DNA of 64,000 nucleotides from Oscillospiraceae bacterium (GCA_022793675.1 JAAWDH010000042.1:48378-112377); one strand, 5' to 3'. Counted from the first letter of the stretch, positions 1 to 8,713 are shown. The notes: generated from the letters alone by a model not told the origin. Numbers and translations: made by a program.

Positions 1-904
1 TCCCATAAGCGGTTTCGGTATTTGCCGCTCCCCAGTAGGCCATGACGATAGGGGTTTTTTGGGCGAGGAAATCCGGCCCTTCCGCCTCAATAGCTTCGCT
101 GACGAGGGCCTTTTCAGCGTCGATATAGCCGCGGTCGATCAGCGTCTGCAGGAATTCGAAACCTGGGCGCATATAGTCGCTGTAACGGGTCTCCCCGCTG
201 TTGAGGGCGGCAATTTCCGCTTCGGTGTTGCCGCCGTTATAGAGGTCGGCGTATACCTGGGCCAAAACAAAGGCCTCCAGCCACCAGCGGTTGGCACCAA
301 TGGGCGTTTCAGTCCCATTTTCTTTGAATACGCGGCAGCATTCCAAAAATTCCTCCGGCGTTTCCGGTAAGGCAAGGTGGTAACGGTCAAACATATTCTT
401 GTTGATAAACAGCCCGTAGGCGACGACTTCCTGTGGGATAGCTACTAGTTTGCCGTCCACAGTATTGGCGGTGCGGATAATCTCCCGCAGGTTTTTAGCG
501 CTGTCCAGGCCTGATAGATCGGCAAGTTTTCCCTCCACCCCCAAAGTCAGGATGGTGTCTGAGTTAAGCAGGTAAAGGTCATCCATATTGTTTCGCACCC
601 GGTCAAGGGTCACTTGGTCATAGGTCTTATCTTGGTAATCTGCGGCCGTGTAAGTCCTGTACGCCACAGTCACATCTAAGGCTTTCTCTGCCATTGCTAT
701 CGTCAGGTCTGATGCAGTCCTGGCGACATTTTCGGCATCGGGGTCGGTTTTTTCCATTGGGCTGAATAAGTTAACGACTTGTTTTTCCGCCTCCGTCTGT
801 GAAATCAGGTTTTGGTGGCTTCCTCTGCCCTGACAGGAGGCCAGGCAAAGCGCCGCTAGAGCCGCCATGGAAATGGCGGCCCATTTTTTTACCCTTTTTC
901 CCAT
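1..904 (-). CDS. Extracellular solute-binding lipoprotein, C-terminus cut by window edge
   Basis: Probable substrate-binding lipoprotein of a carbohydrate ABC transporter, about 301 residues visible; the rest lies beyond base 1. The start at 904 (ATG) has an AAGGGG ribosome site that lies in the end of the upstream kinase gene, only 3 bp before it. A basic N-terminus and hydrophobic stretch end in the lipobox LASC (Cys24). The body has the bacterial family 1 binding-protein look (for example the stretch around GKLVAIPQEVVAYGLFINKN). It is co-transcribed with the hybrid kinase at 908-3439, so it may supply that sensor with ligand rather than serve only in transport (inference). No permease is visible in the part shown. 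Confidence 0.85.
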   Translation of the reverse strand, partial: MGKRVKKWAAISMAALAALCLASCQGRGSHQNLISQTEAEKQVVNLFSPMEKTDPDAENVARTASDLTIAMAEKALDVTVAYRTYTAADYQDKTYDQVTLDRVRNNMDDLYLLNSDTILTLGVEGKLADLSGLDSAKNLREIIRTANTVDGKLVAIPQEVVAYGLFINKNMFDRYHLALPETPEEFLECCRVFKENGTETPIGANRWWLEAFVLAQVYADLYNGGNTEAEIAALNSGETRYSDYMRPGFEFLQTLIDRGYIDAEKALVSEAIEAEGPDFLAQKTPIVMAYWGAANTETAYG

Positions 905-907
905 TTC

Positions 908-3439
908 TTATTGCCCCTTTCGTTTGGCGTATTGACTGATAACTTTTTTCAGCAGCCCGACATCCAAAGGTTTTGCCACATGGGCGTCCATTCCGGCGTC
1001 TAACGCTGCCTTTTCATCTTCAGAGAAAGCGTTGGCAGTCATAGCGATAATTGGGATATGCTCAGAGTCTTGCTCCAGCGCACGGATGGCCCTAGCGGCC
1101 TCGTGGCCGTTCATGACCGGCATCTGCACATCCATCAGGATAGCGTCGAACTCGCCTGCCGAGGCTTGCTGGAAACGTTCGACTGCCAGGCGGCCGTTTT
1201 CGACGATTTCGCAGGAGGCGCCTTCAATCTCTAAAAGCTCGGTTAGGATTTCCCCGTTGATCTCGTTGTCTTCCGCCGCAAGGAAGCGCATTCCTTCAAG
1301 GCTAAAGTCTTTTTCCAGCCCTGGTTCTTCCTGCGGCCTTGCCCACAGTCCAGCGGTTTTTTCCTGGAATGCCGAGACAAAGAATGGTTTTGCCAGTATA
1401 GCCGTGTGCGCTGGCAAAAGCGTTTCATCCAGCCCCTCTGCGCCTGGTTCTGCCAACAGCACAAGCGGCGTCCCTTCGGGCAGCGCTGCCCGGAGCGTCT
1501 GCGCTGTTTGGAGGCCGTCGGTTTCCCAATCTAGCAAGGCCAGCTGGAAACTTTTATGATTTATCAAGTCCAGCGCTTCTTCGGCGTTAGCGGCAATGTC
1601 CAACCCTACGCCAGTATTTTCCAGAAGCGTCTGGATATTCTCGCGGCTTTCTGCGTTTCTGTCCACGGCAAGGATGTGGGAAATGCCCCGCGTTTCCCAG
1701 AACTGGCGGCCAACCTGGTCTTCAGGGATGCGCAGCTCTAAATCCACCCGGAAAAGCGAACCGCGGCCCACTTCGCTCGTGACCTCAATGGTCCCGCCCA
1801 TCAGCTCAACGATGCTCTTGGTGATCGCCATTCCCAGCCCGGTGCCTTGTACTTTGTTGGTGGTGCTGTTTTCCGCCCGGGTGAAGGCATCGAAAATAAT
1901 CTCCAAATATTCCGGCGTCATGCCGTAGCCGTCGTCTTCCACTTCAATGCAGATACGCTCGAACTGGCTGGAACGTTGTTTGCGGCCGAGGAAGCGCAGC
2001 CAGATATGGCCGCCTTCCGGCGTATATTTGACGGCATTGGAAAGGAGGTTTATCAGGATCTGGTTGATGCGTGTTTCGTCGCCGATCAGGTATTCGTGGC
2101 GGATGCCCGTCACTTCTAAGCGGAACTCCTGCCCTTTGGACTTGGCCATTGGCTGGATAATTGCATCGGTGGAAGAAATTATGTCGCTTAATGCAAATTT
2201 TCCCAAGTTCAGTACAACCTTGCCGCTCTCGATTTTGGAAACGTCCAGGATATCGTTGATTAGGCTGAGCAGATGTTGGCCAGAGGACATGATTTTTTTG
2301 GTATACTCTCGTACTTTGGCCGGGTTTTCAGCGTCTTTGGCCAGCAGGGTGGTGAAACCCAGCACAGCGTTCATCGGCGTGCGGATATCATGGGACATAT
2401 TGGAGAGGAACATCGTTTTGGAATTGCTGGCGATCTGGGCGGCAAGCAATGCAGCCGACAGCTGCTCACTGTGGAGCTTGCGTTCGGCTTCCTGTTCCTG
2501 CCGCAGCTTTTCCTGCTGCCGCCAGCTAAAGTAGTAAAGGGCAATACAGGAAAGAAAAGCTGCCAGCATTGAAACGACGACGACGAAAATATGTTGGTTG
2601 ACCGTCCGCCCTTCCTGCTGGATTGCTTCAATTGGCACATAGCCGACTAAAAAGATTGTTCCGTCATTGACCGGCCACATATAATTCAGCGCCTGCTCTT
2701 TGCGGATATCATGATAAAATAAAACGTTCCGTCCGTCTTGCAGGCAGGTCTCCACTTCGGCGCGGATCCCAGTGTCCCTGATGTCGTTAGCCCGATAGAA
2801 ATCGTCCAGGTTCAAGTGCCCGGCACTGCGCATTCCCATTCCTTTGGGCTTTAAGACAAATCGTTCGCTTGTCGCGTCCATAATGTATAATGACGCCTGT
2901 TTGTCGTAGAACCCATCCGGCAGCGATTCGTCAATGGCGTCATAGATATATTCGGTATAAAGCGTCCCGATTTCCCGTCCATCCCGTTCAACGGGGCATT
3001 TGATGGTATAAGACCAGGTGCCCATATAATTTAAGTAGGATTGGGAAACCGGCAGCCCCATCACAGTTCCGCCTGCCGAAAAGTCCAGCTCCCCTTCGGT
3101 AAATACATCGCCGTTGTTGGAGACCCCTTCTGTTTTCCCTGACAGGATTAACGACATTTTTGACATCGTCCGGTTTTTCTTATAAGCGCGGATGTAGGAT
3201 TCCGGGTCGTCTGCCTGTGCAATTTCCTGTGCAATCAGCGTCTGGAATTCGGCCTCGCTGCGCAGGATCGCTTCGATTGTGCTCTGTATCAAATCCAAGC
3301 TTTCGCTCAGGTTCTGGATGGCCGACGAAGACATTTCCTTGGAAATCTTCCGTGAAATCGTATATACAACTGTCCCCAAAACGCAAAAAACCAGCACAAT
3401 AGACAACAGTAGGGACAGACCATTGCGTTTTTCTTTCAT
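908..3439 (-). CDS. Hybrid sensor histidine kinase with two receiver domains
   Basis: Membrane hybrid histidine kinase, 843 aa. Residues 9-29 form the first membrane segment, about 30-280 an extracellular Cache-like sensor region, and 283-305 the second membrane segment. A short coiled linker leads to HisKA with the phospho-acceptor His350 (SHDIRTPMN), then an ATPase domain with N-box NLLSNAVKYT and G-boxes EDDGYGM and GTGLGM. Two receivers follow: one at about 587-700 (Asp637 in LLDWE, acidic pocket weakly conserved) and a canonical one at about 716-840 (Asp770 in MDVQMP, AMTAN, AKP). The output partner is not encoded beside it, so phosphate probably goes to a separate HPt or regulator. It precedes the binding protein at 1-904 by 3 bp in one operon. 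Confidence 0.92.
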   Translation of the reverse strand: MKEKRNGLSLLLSIVLVFCVLGTVVYTISRKISKEMSSSAIQNLSESLDLIQSTIEAILRSEAEFQTLIAQEIAQADDPESYIRAYKKNRTMSKMSLILSGKTEGVSNNGDVFTEGELDFSAGGTVMGLPVSQSYLNYMGTWSYTIKCPVERDGREIGTLYTEYIYDAIDESLPDGFYDKQASLYIMDATSERFVLKPKGMGMRSAGHLNLDDFYRANDIRDTGIRAEVETCLQDGRNVLFYHDIRKEQALNYMWPVNDGTIFLVGYVPIEAIQQEGRTVNQHIFVVVVSMLAAFLSCIALYYFSWRQQEKLRQEQEAERKLHSEQLSAALLAAQIASNSKTMFLSNMSHDIRTPMNAVLGFTTLLAKDAENPAKVREYTKKIMSSGQHLLSLINDILDVSKIESGKVVLNLGKFALSDIISSTDAIIQPMAKSKGQEFRLEVTGIRHEYLIGDETRINQILINLLSNAVKYTPEGGHIWLRFLGRKQRSSQFERICIEVEDDGYGMTPEYLEIIFDAFTRAENSTTNKVQGTGLGMAITKSIVELMGGTIEVTSEVGRGSLFRVDLELRIPEDQVGRQFWETRGISHILAVDRNAESRENIQTLLENTGVGLDIAANAEEALDLINHKSFQLALLDWETDGLQTAQTLRAALPEGTPLVLLAEPGAEGLDETLLPAHTAILAKPFFVSAFQEKTAGLWARPQEEPGLEKDFSLEGMRFLAAEDNEINGEILTELLEIEGASCEIVENGRLAVERFQQASAGEFDAILMDVQMPVMNGHEAARAIRALEQDSEHIPIIAMTANAFSEDEKAALDAGMDAHVAKPLDVGLLKKVISQYAKRKGQ

Positions 3440-3516
3440 GACAGGACCCTCACCCTAAATAATTTGGCGTTTCCCCGAAAACGGGCCGCGTCTGTAATTT
3501 GCTTTTCTATTTTACC

Positions 3517-3545
3517 ATTATACTATTTTTTTCTTTTAGTGTCAA
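3517..3545 (-). promoter_or_regulatory. Sigma-A promoter of the hybrid kinase operon
   Basis: On the minus strand TTGACA (3540-3545), a 17-bp spacer and TATAAT (3517-3522), a perfect consensus promoter about 80 bp upstream of the kinase start at 3439. Confidence 0.85.
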
Positions 3546-3577
3546 TCGGTCTGCGCCCTTTTTGGGGCGGCAGTTGT

Positions 3578-3666
3578 CGACGCAGCAGGCGTGTATGGTT
3601 TTGCAGACGGGTACCCTGGCGATTAAAAGTCTTTGCCAAGCTTTCTTCAGAAAGCGGACTGTACTC
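3578..3666 (+). repeat. Dispersed intergenic repeat A, copy 1
   Basis: Starts CGACGCAGCAGG, contains GCAGACGGGTACCC, then GGCGATTAAAAGTCTTTGC, the hairpin GCTTTCTTCAGAAAGC and ends near GTACTC. It lies between two divergent transcription units, just upstream of the promoter of the response regulator. The same layout recurs at 16429, 24570, 27497, 39808 and 51969. Confidence 0.85.
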
Positions 3667-3678
3667 TTAAAAACGGGC

Positions 3679-3707
3679 TTGCCAAACAGCAAAAAATCTG
3701 ATAAAAT
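3679..3707 (+). promoter_or_regulatory. Promoter of the OmpR-type two-component operon
   Basis: TTGCCA (3679-3684), 17-bp spacer, TAAAAT (3702-3707), 57 bp before the ATG at 3765. Confidence 0.7.
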
Positions 3708-3764
3708 AAAGCAGACAATCATTGCAGCGCTAGCAATGCCGTAACGTTTAAAAGGAGGCGCTTT

Positions 3765-4457
3765 ATGCCGCTGATTTATGCGATTGAGGACGACGAAAAT
3801 ATCCGACAGCTGCTCAAAACCGCGCTGGAGGCTTTCGGCTATCAGGTTGAGGCTTTCGAGACGGCTGCCGAGGGGCTTACGGCGCTTGGGGGAGAGACGC
3901 CGGACTTGCTGTTGCTGGACATTATGCTGCCCGATGCCGACGGGGTGGCGGTGCTGCGGCAGCTGCGGGGCGACGCCGCTTTTGAAAAACTGCCGATTAT
4001 GATGCTGACGGCCAAGTCGAGCGAAATTGACAAAGTGACTGGGCTGGACGCCGGCGCGGACGACTACATGACCAAGCCCTTCGGCATTTTGGAACTCCGT
4101 TCCCGGATCCAGGCTTTGCTGCGCCGCACCAGCCGCAGCAAAGCCCAGCATACTGTCCTATCCGGCCAGGGGCTTACTTTAGACTGCGACAGCCGGGAGC
4201 TGAGCCAGGATGGCCAGCCGGTAGAGCTGACCTTCAAAGAGTTTGAGCTGCTGAAGCTTCTGATGGAAAACGCCGACCGCACCCTCTCGCGGGCCGAGCT
4301 TCTGAACTTAGTCTGGGGCATCGACTTCGAGGGGGAGACCCGCACACTGGATATGCATATCCGCACCCTGCGGCAGAAGCTTTCCGACGATGCAGACAAG
4401 CCCCGTTACATCAAGACTGTCCGCGGGGTGGGCTACCGCTTCAACAGCGACCAATAG
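3765..4457 (+). CDS. OmpR/PhoB-family response regulator
   Basis: DNA-binding response regulator, 230 aa, the usual family length. The receiver domain (about 1-120) carries the acidic pocket Glu8-Asp9-Asp10, phospho-acceptor Asp52 (LLDIMLP), the switch Thr in MMLTAK and Lys in TKPFG. The C-terminal winged helix (about 130-228) ends in the typical KTVRGVGYRF. The start follows GGAGG by 7 bases. The partner kinase begins 12 bp downstream, so they form one operon. The pair resembles PhoP/PhoR in architecture (PAS-containing kinase), but no phosphate gene lies nearby, so the signal is not assigned. Confidence 0.93.
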   Translation: MPLIYAIEDDENIRQLLKTALEAFGYQVEAFETAAEGLTALGGETPDLLLLDIMLPDADGVAVLRQLRGDAAFEKLPIMMLTAKSSEIDKVTGLDAGADDYMTKPFGILELRSRIQALLRRTSRSKAQHTVLSGQGLTLDCDSRELSQDGQPVELTFKEFELLKLLMENADRTLSRAELLNLVWGIDFEGETRTLDMHIRTLRQKLSDDADKPRYIKTVRGVGYRFNSDQ

Positions 4458-4468
4458 GCGGTGCTGGG

Positions 4469-5833
4469 ATGAAACGTGCGTTATTTGTCCGTTATCTGCT
4501 GGCGGGGCTATGCGGGGCCGCGGCGGCGGCGGTCGTTCTGCAATATAGGGGCAGGGCGAGCCTTGCCCCTTATCCGCTGCGGGCGTTGCTGGCGGCGGGA
4601 ATCGTGGCGCTTGTCTGCGCCTTGCTGGCCCATTTGGGGTCGGACAGCTTTTTAAAACCGCTTTCCAGCCTCAACGCGGCAATGGAACGCCATGGGGAGC
4701 AGATGTCCTTTTCGGCGCTGCCAGACGGCCTTTACCCCGAAATGGCCCGGCTGCGGGAGAATATCCGCAAGCTTTGCGGCAAAATCATCGCCAGCCGCAA
4801 AAAGCTCAAACAGCAGCAAGAGCATTTCGACTTTATTATCGACAACCTTGACGAAGGGCTGTTGATTACCGACCTTTCAGGCACGGTTACTGGCCTGAAC
4901 CAGAAGGCTGCCGCGGTGCTGCGGCTGGGAAGAGAGGCGGTACAGCAGAATATTACCGATGTTTTGGAAGAAGCGGCAATTTTGGATGCCTTTCATAAGG
5001 CTGTCAGCCAAAATCTCGTCACCAGGTTTGATTTGAGGGTGGCCGACGGCGCGATTTACGCTCTGTCTGCCCGGCTGATCCGGGAGGAGGCCGGGGAGGC
5101 GGTCATGCGGCGGCGGGAGATTGTAGTTATCACGCTGGCCGACGTAACAGCCGAGCGTTCGGCGCTGCAGCAGCGCCAGGACTTTTTTTCCAATGCTTCC
5201 CATGAGCTGAAAACGCCGATTACCTCTATTTTGGGTTTTGCCGAGCTGTTGGAAGCAGGGGTGGTCGGCGATGCTAGGAAACTTGCCGAAAGCGCTTCCA
5301 TTATCCGTCGCGAAGCCTCGCGGATGAACCGGATTATCAGCGACCTTCTGATGATTGCCTCGCTGGAGAATGAAGGGGAGGCCGGGGAACGCAGCGTGGT
5401 ACAGCTAAGCGAGGTCATCGGCGAAATCGGCGATTCGCTGCGGGTGGCAATGGCCGAAAAAGGAGTGACAATGGAGGTATCGGGCGGGAATTTCCCGGTA
5501 CGGGTGGCCTACAGCCATCTGCACAACCTGTTGGGGAATCTGATTCAGAATGCTGTCAAGTACAATAAAGAGGGCGGCAAGGTCTGGGTGCGGGCCGAGC
5601 TGGACGGCGAACGGCTGCACCTAACGGTCAAGGATACCGGTATCGGCATCCCGGCAGAGCTGAAGGGCCGGGTATTCGAGCGCTTTTTCCGGGTAGACAA
5701 GGGCCGCAGCCGCAGCGTCGGCGGTACGGGGCTGGGGCTTTCCATTGTCAAGCATATCGTTACCCTTTACGATGGGGAAATTACGCTGGACAGTACCCTT
5801 GGTGAGGGCACCACCGTACAGGTGCTCCTTTGA
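4469..5833 (+). CDS. Sensor histidine kinase (PAS-HisKA-HATPase, PhoR/WalK-like)
   Basis: Membrane histidine kinase, 454 aa. Two hydrophobic segments (about 7-25 and 37-55) are separated by hardly any extracellular loop, so it probably senses in the membrane or through its PAS domain (about 120-230). HisKA has SNASHELKTP with His245. The ATPase domain has NLIQNAVKYN, VKDTGIGIP and GGTGLGLSIV. The stop at 5833 closes the operon with the regulator at 3765. Phosphate sensing is possible from the architecture but not shown. Confidence 0.92.
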   Translation: MKRALFVRYLLAGLCGAAAAAVVLQYRGRASLAPYPLRALLAAGIVALVCALLAHLGSDSFLKPLSSLNAAMERHGEQMSFSALPDGLYPEMARLRENIRKLCGKIIASRKKLKQQQEHFDFIIDNLDEGLLITDLSGTVTGLNQKAAAVLRLGREAVQQNITDVLEEAAILDAFHKAVSQNLVTRFDLRVADGAIYALSARLIREEAGEAVMRRREIVVITLADVTAERSALQQRQDFFSNASHELKTPITSILGFAELLEAGVVGDARKLAESASIIRREASRMNRIISDLLMIASLENEGEAGERSVVQLSEVIGEIGDSLRVAMAEKGVTMEVSGGNFPVRVAYSHLHNLLGNLIQNAVKYNKEGGKVWVRAELDGERLHLTVKDTGIGIPAELKGRVFERFFRVDKGRSRSVGGTGLGLSIVKHIVTLYDGEITLDSTLGEGTTVQVLL

Positions 5834-5840
5834 CTTTATG

Positions 5841-5869
5841 CACCCTGCCTGCCGCTGCTGCATAGGATA
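5841..5869 (+). promoter_or_regulatory. Sigma-K-like promoter upstream of dpaA
   Basis: CACC at 5841-5844, 16-bp spacer, CATAGGATA at 5861-5869. This matches the mother-cell sigma-K pattern mACm-N16-CATAnnnTA. In Bacillus subtilis the dipicolinate synthase operon spoVF is sigma-K controlled, so position and motif agree. No sigma-A promoter is evident here. Confidence 0.5.
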
Positions 5870-5885
5870 AAGCAGACCACCCTTC

Positions 5886-5916
5886 GGGGCGGGTTTTGGG
5901 GCAGCTATCCCGCCCC
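5886..5916 (+). other. GC-rich stem-loop in the dpaA leader
   Basis: GGGGCGGG (5886-5893) can pair with CCCGCCCC (5909-5916). No T-run follows, so it is unlikely to be a strong terminator of the kinase operon. It would sit in the 5' leader of the dpaAB transcript. Confidence 0.45.
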
Positions 5917-5936
5917 GGAAAGGCAGGCTATCCAGC

Positions 5937-6809
5937 ATGAGCGAACCAAAGATCCTGCTCGCGGCCGGCGGCGACGAGCGTTTTGCAGGGCTTGCAGGGC
6001 TGTTGGCGGCAGACCCTCGCTATACCGTATACGCTATTGGCCTTGGGGGCGCGCCTGCCCCCGGCGTCCGCTGCCTGGAGGAGCTAAGCGAGCTGCGGCA
6101 GCAGCCCGATATCTTGGTGTTGCCGCTGCCGCTGTCGGCGGACGGTGTACACCTGAAAGCACCTTTTTATCAGAAAAGCCCGATTCTCCTGCGCTATCTG
6201 CTGAACCTCGGCTACCGGGGAAGCCGGGTTTACTGCGGCAAGGCCGGCGGGGATTTTAAGCGGGAGTGCGCGGCACGGGGGCTTGTGCTTACGGACTATC
6301 TGGACGACGAAGCCTTTACCGTTAAAAATGCCGCGGCGACGGCAGAGGCGGCGTTGGTACTGGCGGCTAGTTTGCGGCGGCGGGCTTTGTTTGACAGCAA
6401 GGTGCTGGTGCTGGGGGGCGGGCGGATCGCCAAGCGGCTCTGCGCCATCCTGGCAGCCTGCGGGGCGGCGGTAACCTGTGCGGCCCGCGCGCCGGAACAG
6501 CGTGCCTGGGCGATGCTTTCGGGGGCAGAGGCCGTGCCGCTTTCGGCAATCCCTAACCCATCCCGCTTTGACTTGGTCTTTTCCACCATCCCACAGCCGG
6601 TGTTCGGCGAATCGGAGCTTTCAAGGCTTTCGCCTGGCTGCCTGCTTATCGAGCTGGGGTCGGATCCCGGCGGCATTGATGAGAAGGCGGCAGCAGCGCT
6701 AGGGCTTTCCTTACAGAAGGCCCCTTCCCTGCCAGGGCGGATGATGCCCGAATCGGCGGCGCAGTGGTTGTGGGAACTGATCCTTCAAAAGGAGGCAGAG
6801 CTTCTGTGA
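5937..6809 (+). CDS. dpaA: Dipicolinate synthase subunit A
   Basis: Subunit A of dipicolinate synthase (SpoVFA/DpaA), 290 aa, which with subunit B oxidises dihydrodipicolinate to dipicolinic acid in the mother cell late in sporulation. Similarity runs through the N-terminal domain (PDILVLPLPLSADG near residue 60). A Rossmann NAD(P)-binding segment carries LGGGRIAKRL at 159-168. The stop overlaps the GTG start of dpaB, implying translational coupling. The gene follows a sigma-K-like promoter at 5841. This pair is the clearest evidence in the window that the organism makes endospores. Confidence 0.9.
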   Translation: MSEPKILLAAGGDERFAGLAGLLAADPRYTVYAIGLGGAPAPGVRCLEELSELRQQPDILVLPLPLSADGVHLKAPFYQKSPILLRYLLNLGYRGSRVYCGKAGGDFKRECAARGLVLTDYLDDEAFTVKNAAATAEAALVLAASLRRRALFDSKVLVLGGGRIAKRLCAILAACGAAVTCAARAPEQRAWAMLSGAEAVPLSAIPNPSRFDLVFSTIPQPVFGESELSRLSPGCLLIELGSDPGGIDEKAAAALGLSLQKAPSLPGRMMPESAAQWLWELILQKEAELL

Positions 6810-7402
6810 ATACAATACAACCGGCTGAGCAGCCGCCTGTCAGGCTCGCCTACTGCCTGACAGGGTCCTTCTGCACCTTCCGGCCGGCGCTGGAACAGAT
6901 GGCGCGGTGCAGGGCGCTGGGTTACGAGATCTTGCCGGTCTTTTCCCAAAACGCTGCCGGTATGGACACTCGTTTCGGCCGGGCGGCGGACTTCCTCCGG
7001 GAAGCTGAGGAAATCAGCGGCCGCAAGCCTATCCTGACGATCCAGGACGCCGAGCCTATTGGCCCTGCGGATATGGCGGATATTTTGCTTGTTGCGCCCT
7101 GTACCGGCAATACGTTGGCGAAACTGAACCTTGCTATCACCGACACCACGGTGGCTATGGCTGTCAAGAGCCACCTGCGGCGGGGGCGTCCGGTAGTGGT
7201 TGCAGTTTCCACCAACGACGCCCTCAAAGGCAGCGCCAAAAACATCGGCGGGCTGATGTCCCGGGAGAACTTCTACTTCGTCCCCTTCCGCCAGGATAGC
7301 CCTGACGGCAAACCGGCTTCAGTAGTAGCGGATTTTTCCAGGATACCAGAGACCCTCGCTGCCGCCCTTCAGCGCACTCAGTTACAGCCGCTGCTTTTGT
7401 AA
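6806..7402 (+). CDS. dpaB: Dipicolinate synthase subunit B
   Basis: Subunit B of dipicolinate synthase (SpoVFB/DpaB), 198 aa, a flavoprotein-like fold related to phosphopantothenoylcysteine decarboxylase. Recognisable segments are LAYCLTGSFCTF near the N-terminus, LLVAPCTGNTLAKL, and the RRGRPVVVAVSTNDAL stretch. I chose the GTG at 6806, which overlaps the dpaA stop (GTGA) and has AAAGGAGG 8 bases upstream. A longer in-frame start at 6764 lies inside dpaA and has no ribosome site. A strong terminator follows at 7421. Confidence 0.9.
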   Translation: MNTIQPAEQPPVRLAYCLTGSFCTFRPALEQMARCRALGYEILPVFSQNAAGMDTRFGRAADFLREAEEISGRKPILTIQDAEPIGPADMADILLVAPCTGNTLAKLNLAITDTTVAMAVKSHLRRGRPVVVAVSTNDALKGSAKNIGGLMSRENFYFVPFRQDSPDGKPASVVADFSRIPETLAAALQRTQLQPLLL

Positions 7403-7420
7403 CAAGGCGCCCCTAAACTC

Positions 7421-7456
7421 AAACACGGTGCATGGTTTTTCATGCACCGTGTTTTT
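7421..7456 (+). terminator. Rho-independent terminator after dpaAB
   Basis: AAACACGGTGCATG pairs with CATGCACCGTGTTT, loop of about 6, followed by a T-run. It is nearly symmetrical and may also stop nrdR transcription from the other side. Confidence 0.85.
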
Positions 7457-7580
7457 ATAGGGCGTATAGGACGTTTTTGAAGAAAACCCAGCATAGCTGT
7501 ACTAAACCCGCAAAATTTTCGCCTGCCGGGGTGCTCGCCTGCACAGCCGCTAGGCCCTGTTATGTTGGGCGCGCCGTTTG

Positions 7581-8048
7581 TCAAACGTCGCTGCTGGATT
7601 CCTCCTGGAGCTTGCGCAGCTCCTCCATAAAGGTATCAATGTCAGAAAAATCGCGGTAGACCGATGCAAAGCGGATATAGGCGACCTTGTCCAAGCACTT
7701 GAGCCGCTTGAGCACCTGCTCGCCCAGCTCCCGGGAAGTGACCTCCCGAACAGCTTCGTTGATATAGCCCTGTTCCAGCGAATCCACCAGCTCTTCCAGC
7801 ACCTCCACCGGTACTGGGCGCTTTTCACAGGCCCGCAGCAGCCCGGCAAGCAGCTTGTTGGAATCGAATATCTGCCGCGAGCAGTCGCGCTTGACTACCA
7901 TCAGCGGGGCGAATTCGATGCTTTCATAAGTTGTGAAACGGCGGCAGCATTGCAGGCATTCCCGCCGCCGCCGGATTTTTTCACTGTCTTCGCTGGGGCG
8001 GGAATCCACTACCTTGCTTTCTATATAACCGCAATAGGGGCATTTCAT
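7581..8048 (-). CDS. nrdR: Transcriptional repressor NrdR
   Basis: Ribonucleotide reductase regulator NrdR, 155 aa, typical length. The N-terminal zinc ribbon has Cys3, Cys6, Cys31 and Cys34 (CPYC and CLQC). The ATP-cone domain follows (about 46-136), beginning with VVKRD. NrdR binds NrdR boxes upstream of nrd genes when loaded with ATP/dATP; no nrd gene is in the window. It has its own promoter at 8126-8154 and converges on the dpaAB terminator. Confidence 0.95.
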   Translation of the reverse strand: MKCPYCGYIESKVVDSRPSEDSEKIRRRRECLQCCRRFTTYESIEFAPLMVVKRDCSRQIFDSNKLLAGLLRACEKRPVPVEVLEELVDSLEQGYINEAVREVTSRELGEQVLKRLKCLDKVAYIRFASVYRDFSDIDTFMEELRKLQEESSSDV

Positions 8049-8125
8049 AAAGCAAACAGCCTTTCTGTCAAGGGCCGCAGCCCACAGGCCCAGCCATACA
8101 GGCGGGCAGGTTATCGTTTTTTATC

Positions 8126-8154
8126 ATTATACCATTTTTTTCGTAGGATTACAA
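8126..8154 (-). promoter_or_regulatory. nrdR promoter
   Basis: Minus strand TTGTAA (8149-8154), 17-bp spacer, TATAAT (8126-8131), about 80 bp before the nrdR start. Confidence 0.75.
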
Positions 8155-8494
8155 GTCGTGAATTTGAATTTTCTTTATTATTTGGCAATTATTTGGCAGG
8201 GTGAAGGATAAAAAAATCTCGCCAAATATTGGTAATTACGCTTTATTTTTTATCTGGTGAACAACTAAAATCATGCAAAAGTTGCATTGAGAACTATTTA
8301 AAATGGCAAGATTCTGCTATTCAAGAATTTTCTTAACTGCTCGGAGGATATTTACTTGGCACTAAATGCAGTGGATGTCAGCCTTTGTTGAATTGTTTGG
8401 AAACGTTACAAAACCGCATCAAATCCCGGTCGGGTTTCTTTTTGAATAAAGTGTTCAATATTTGAACGATAGATTGGCACAATATCTAAAGTGA
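8155..8494. other. AT-rich intergenic stretch without a recognisable gene
   Basis: About 340 bases between the nrdR promoter and the first operator of the sugar operon. It is clearly more AT-rich than the flanking genes. No convincing open frame, tRNA or terminator was seen. Confidence 0.6.
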
Positions 8495-8514
8495 CTAAAA
8501 GGTGTACCTTTTAG
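8495..8514. promoter_or_regulatory. Operator O1 of the sugar operon (AAAGGTGTACCTTT palindrome)
   Basis: CTAAAAGGTGTACCTTTTAG: perfect 9-bp arms around a central GT, about 70 bp upstream of the -35 box at 8583. It matches operators at 8631, 13431, 42803 and 42929. Its centre is about 134 bp from the second operator, a distance compatible with looping. Confidence 0.75.
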
Positions 8515-8582
8515 CAGCTTTCTTTTTTTTAAAAGCAAGATCGTATCAAAAAATATTTTTTACGAAATCATCAAAAAATCTC

Positions 8583-8611
8583 TTGCATTTCTAACGCTTT
8601 TATGCTACAAT
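8583..8611 (+). promoter_or_regulatory. Promoter of the first sugar ABC operon
   Basis: TTGCAT (8583-8588), 17-bp spacer, TACAAT (8606-8611) with an extended TGC just upstream of the -10. It is flanked by two copies of the same palindrome. Confidence 0.75.
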
Positions 8612-8630
8612 AACAATAACGCCAGGTTAC

Positions 8631-8648
8631 AAAAATGTACACCTTTTT
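8631..8648. promoter_or_regulatory. Operator O2 of the sugar operon
   Basis: AAAAATGTACACCTTTTT; in reverse AAAAAGGTGTACATTTTT, matching O1 in the core AAAGGTGTAC. It sits about 13-30 bp downstream of the expected transcription start, a repressing position. A further GTACATTTTT at 8656-8665 gives an extended inverted repeat with AAAAATGTAC at 8631-8640. Confidence 0.7.
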
Positions 8649-8713
8649 GTAGGAAGTACATTTTTACGGAATCATTCCAGCCTGCTTTGACGGGCACGAA
8701 AGGACGAAATGTT

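Noticed and set aside
8396..8411. Possible catabolite-responsive element, TTGGAAACGTTACAAA
   Set aside because: It departs from the cre consensus at the conserved 3' CA and lies far upstream of the promoter at 8583; too weak to list.
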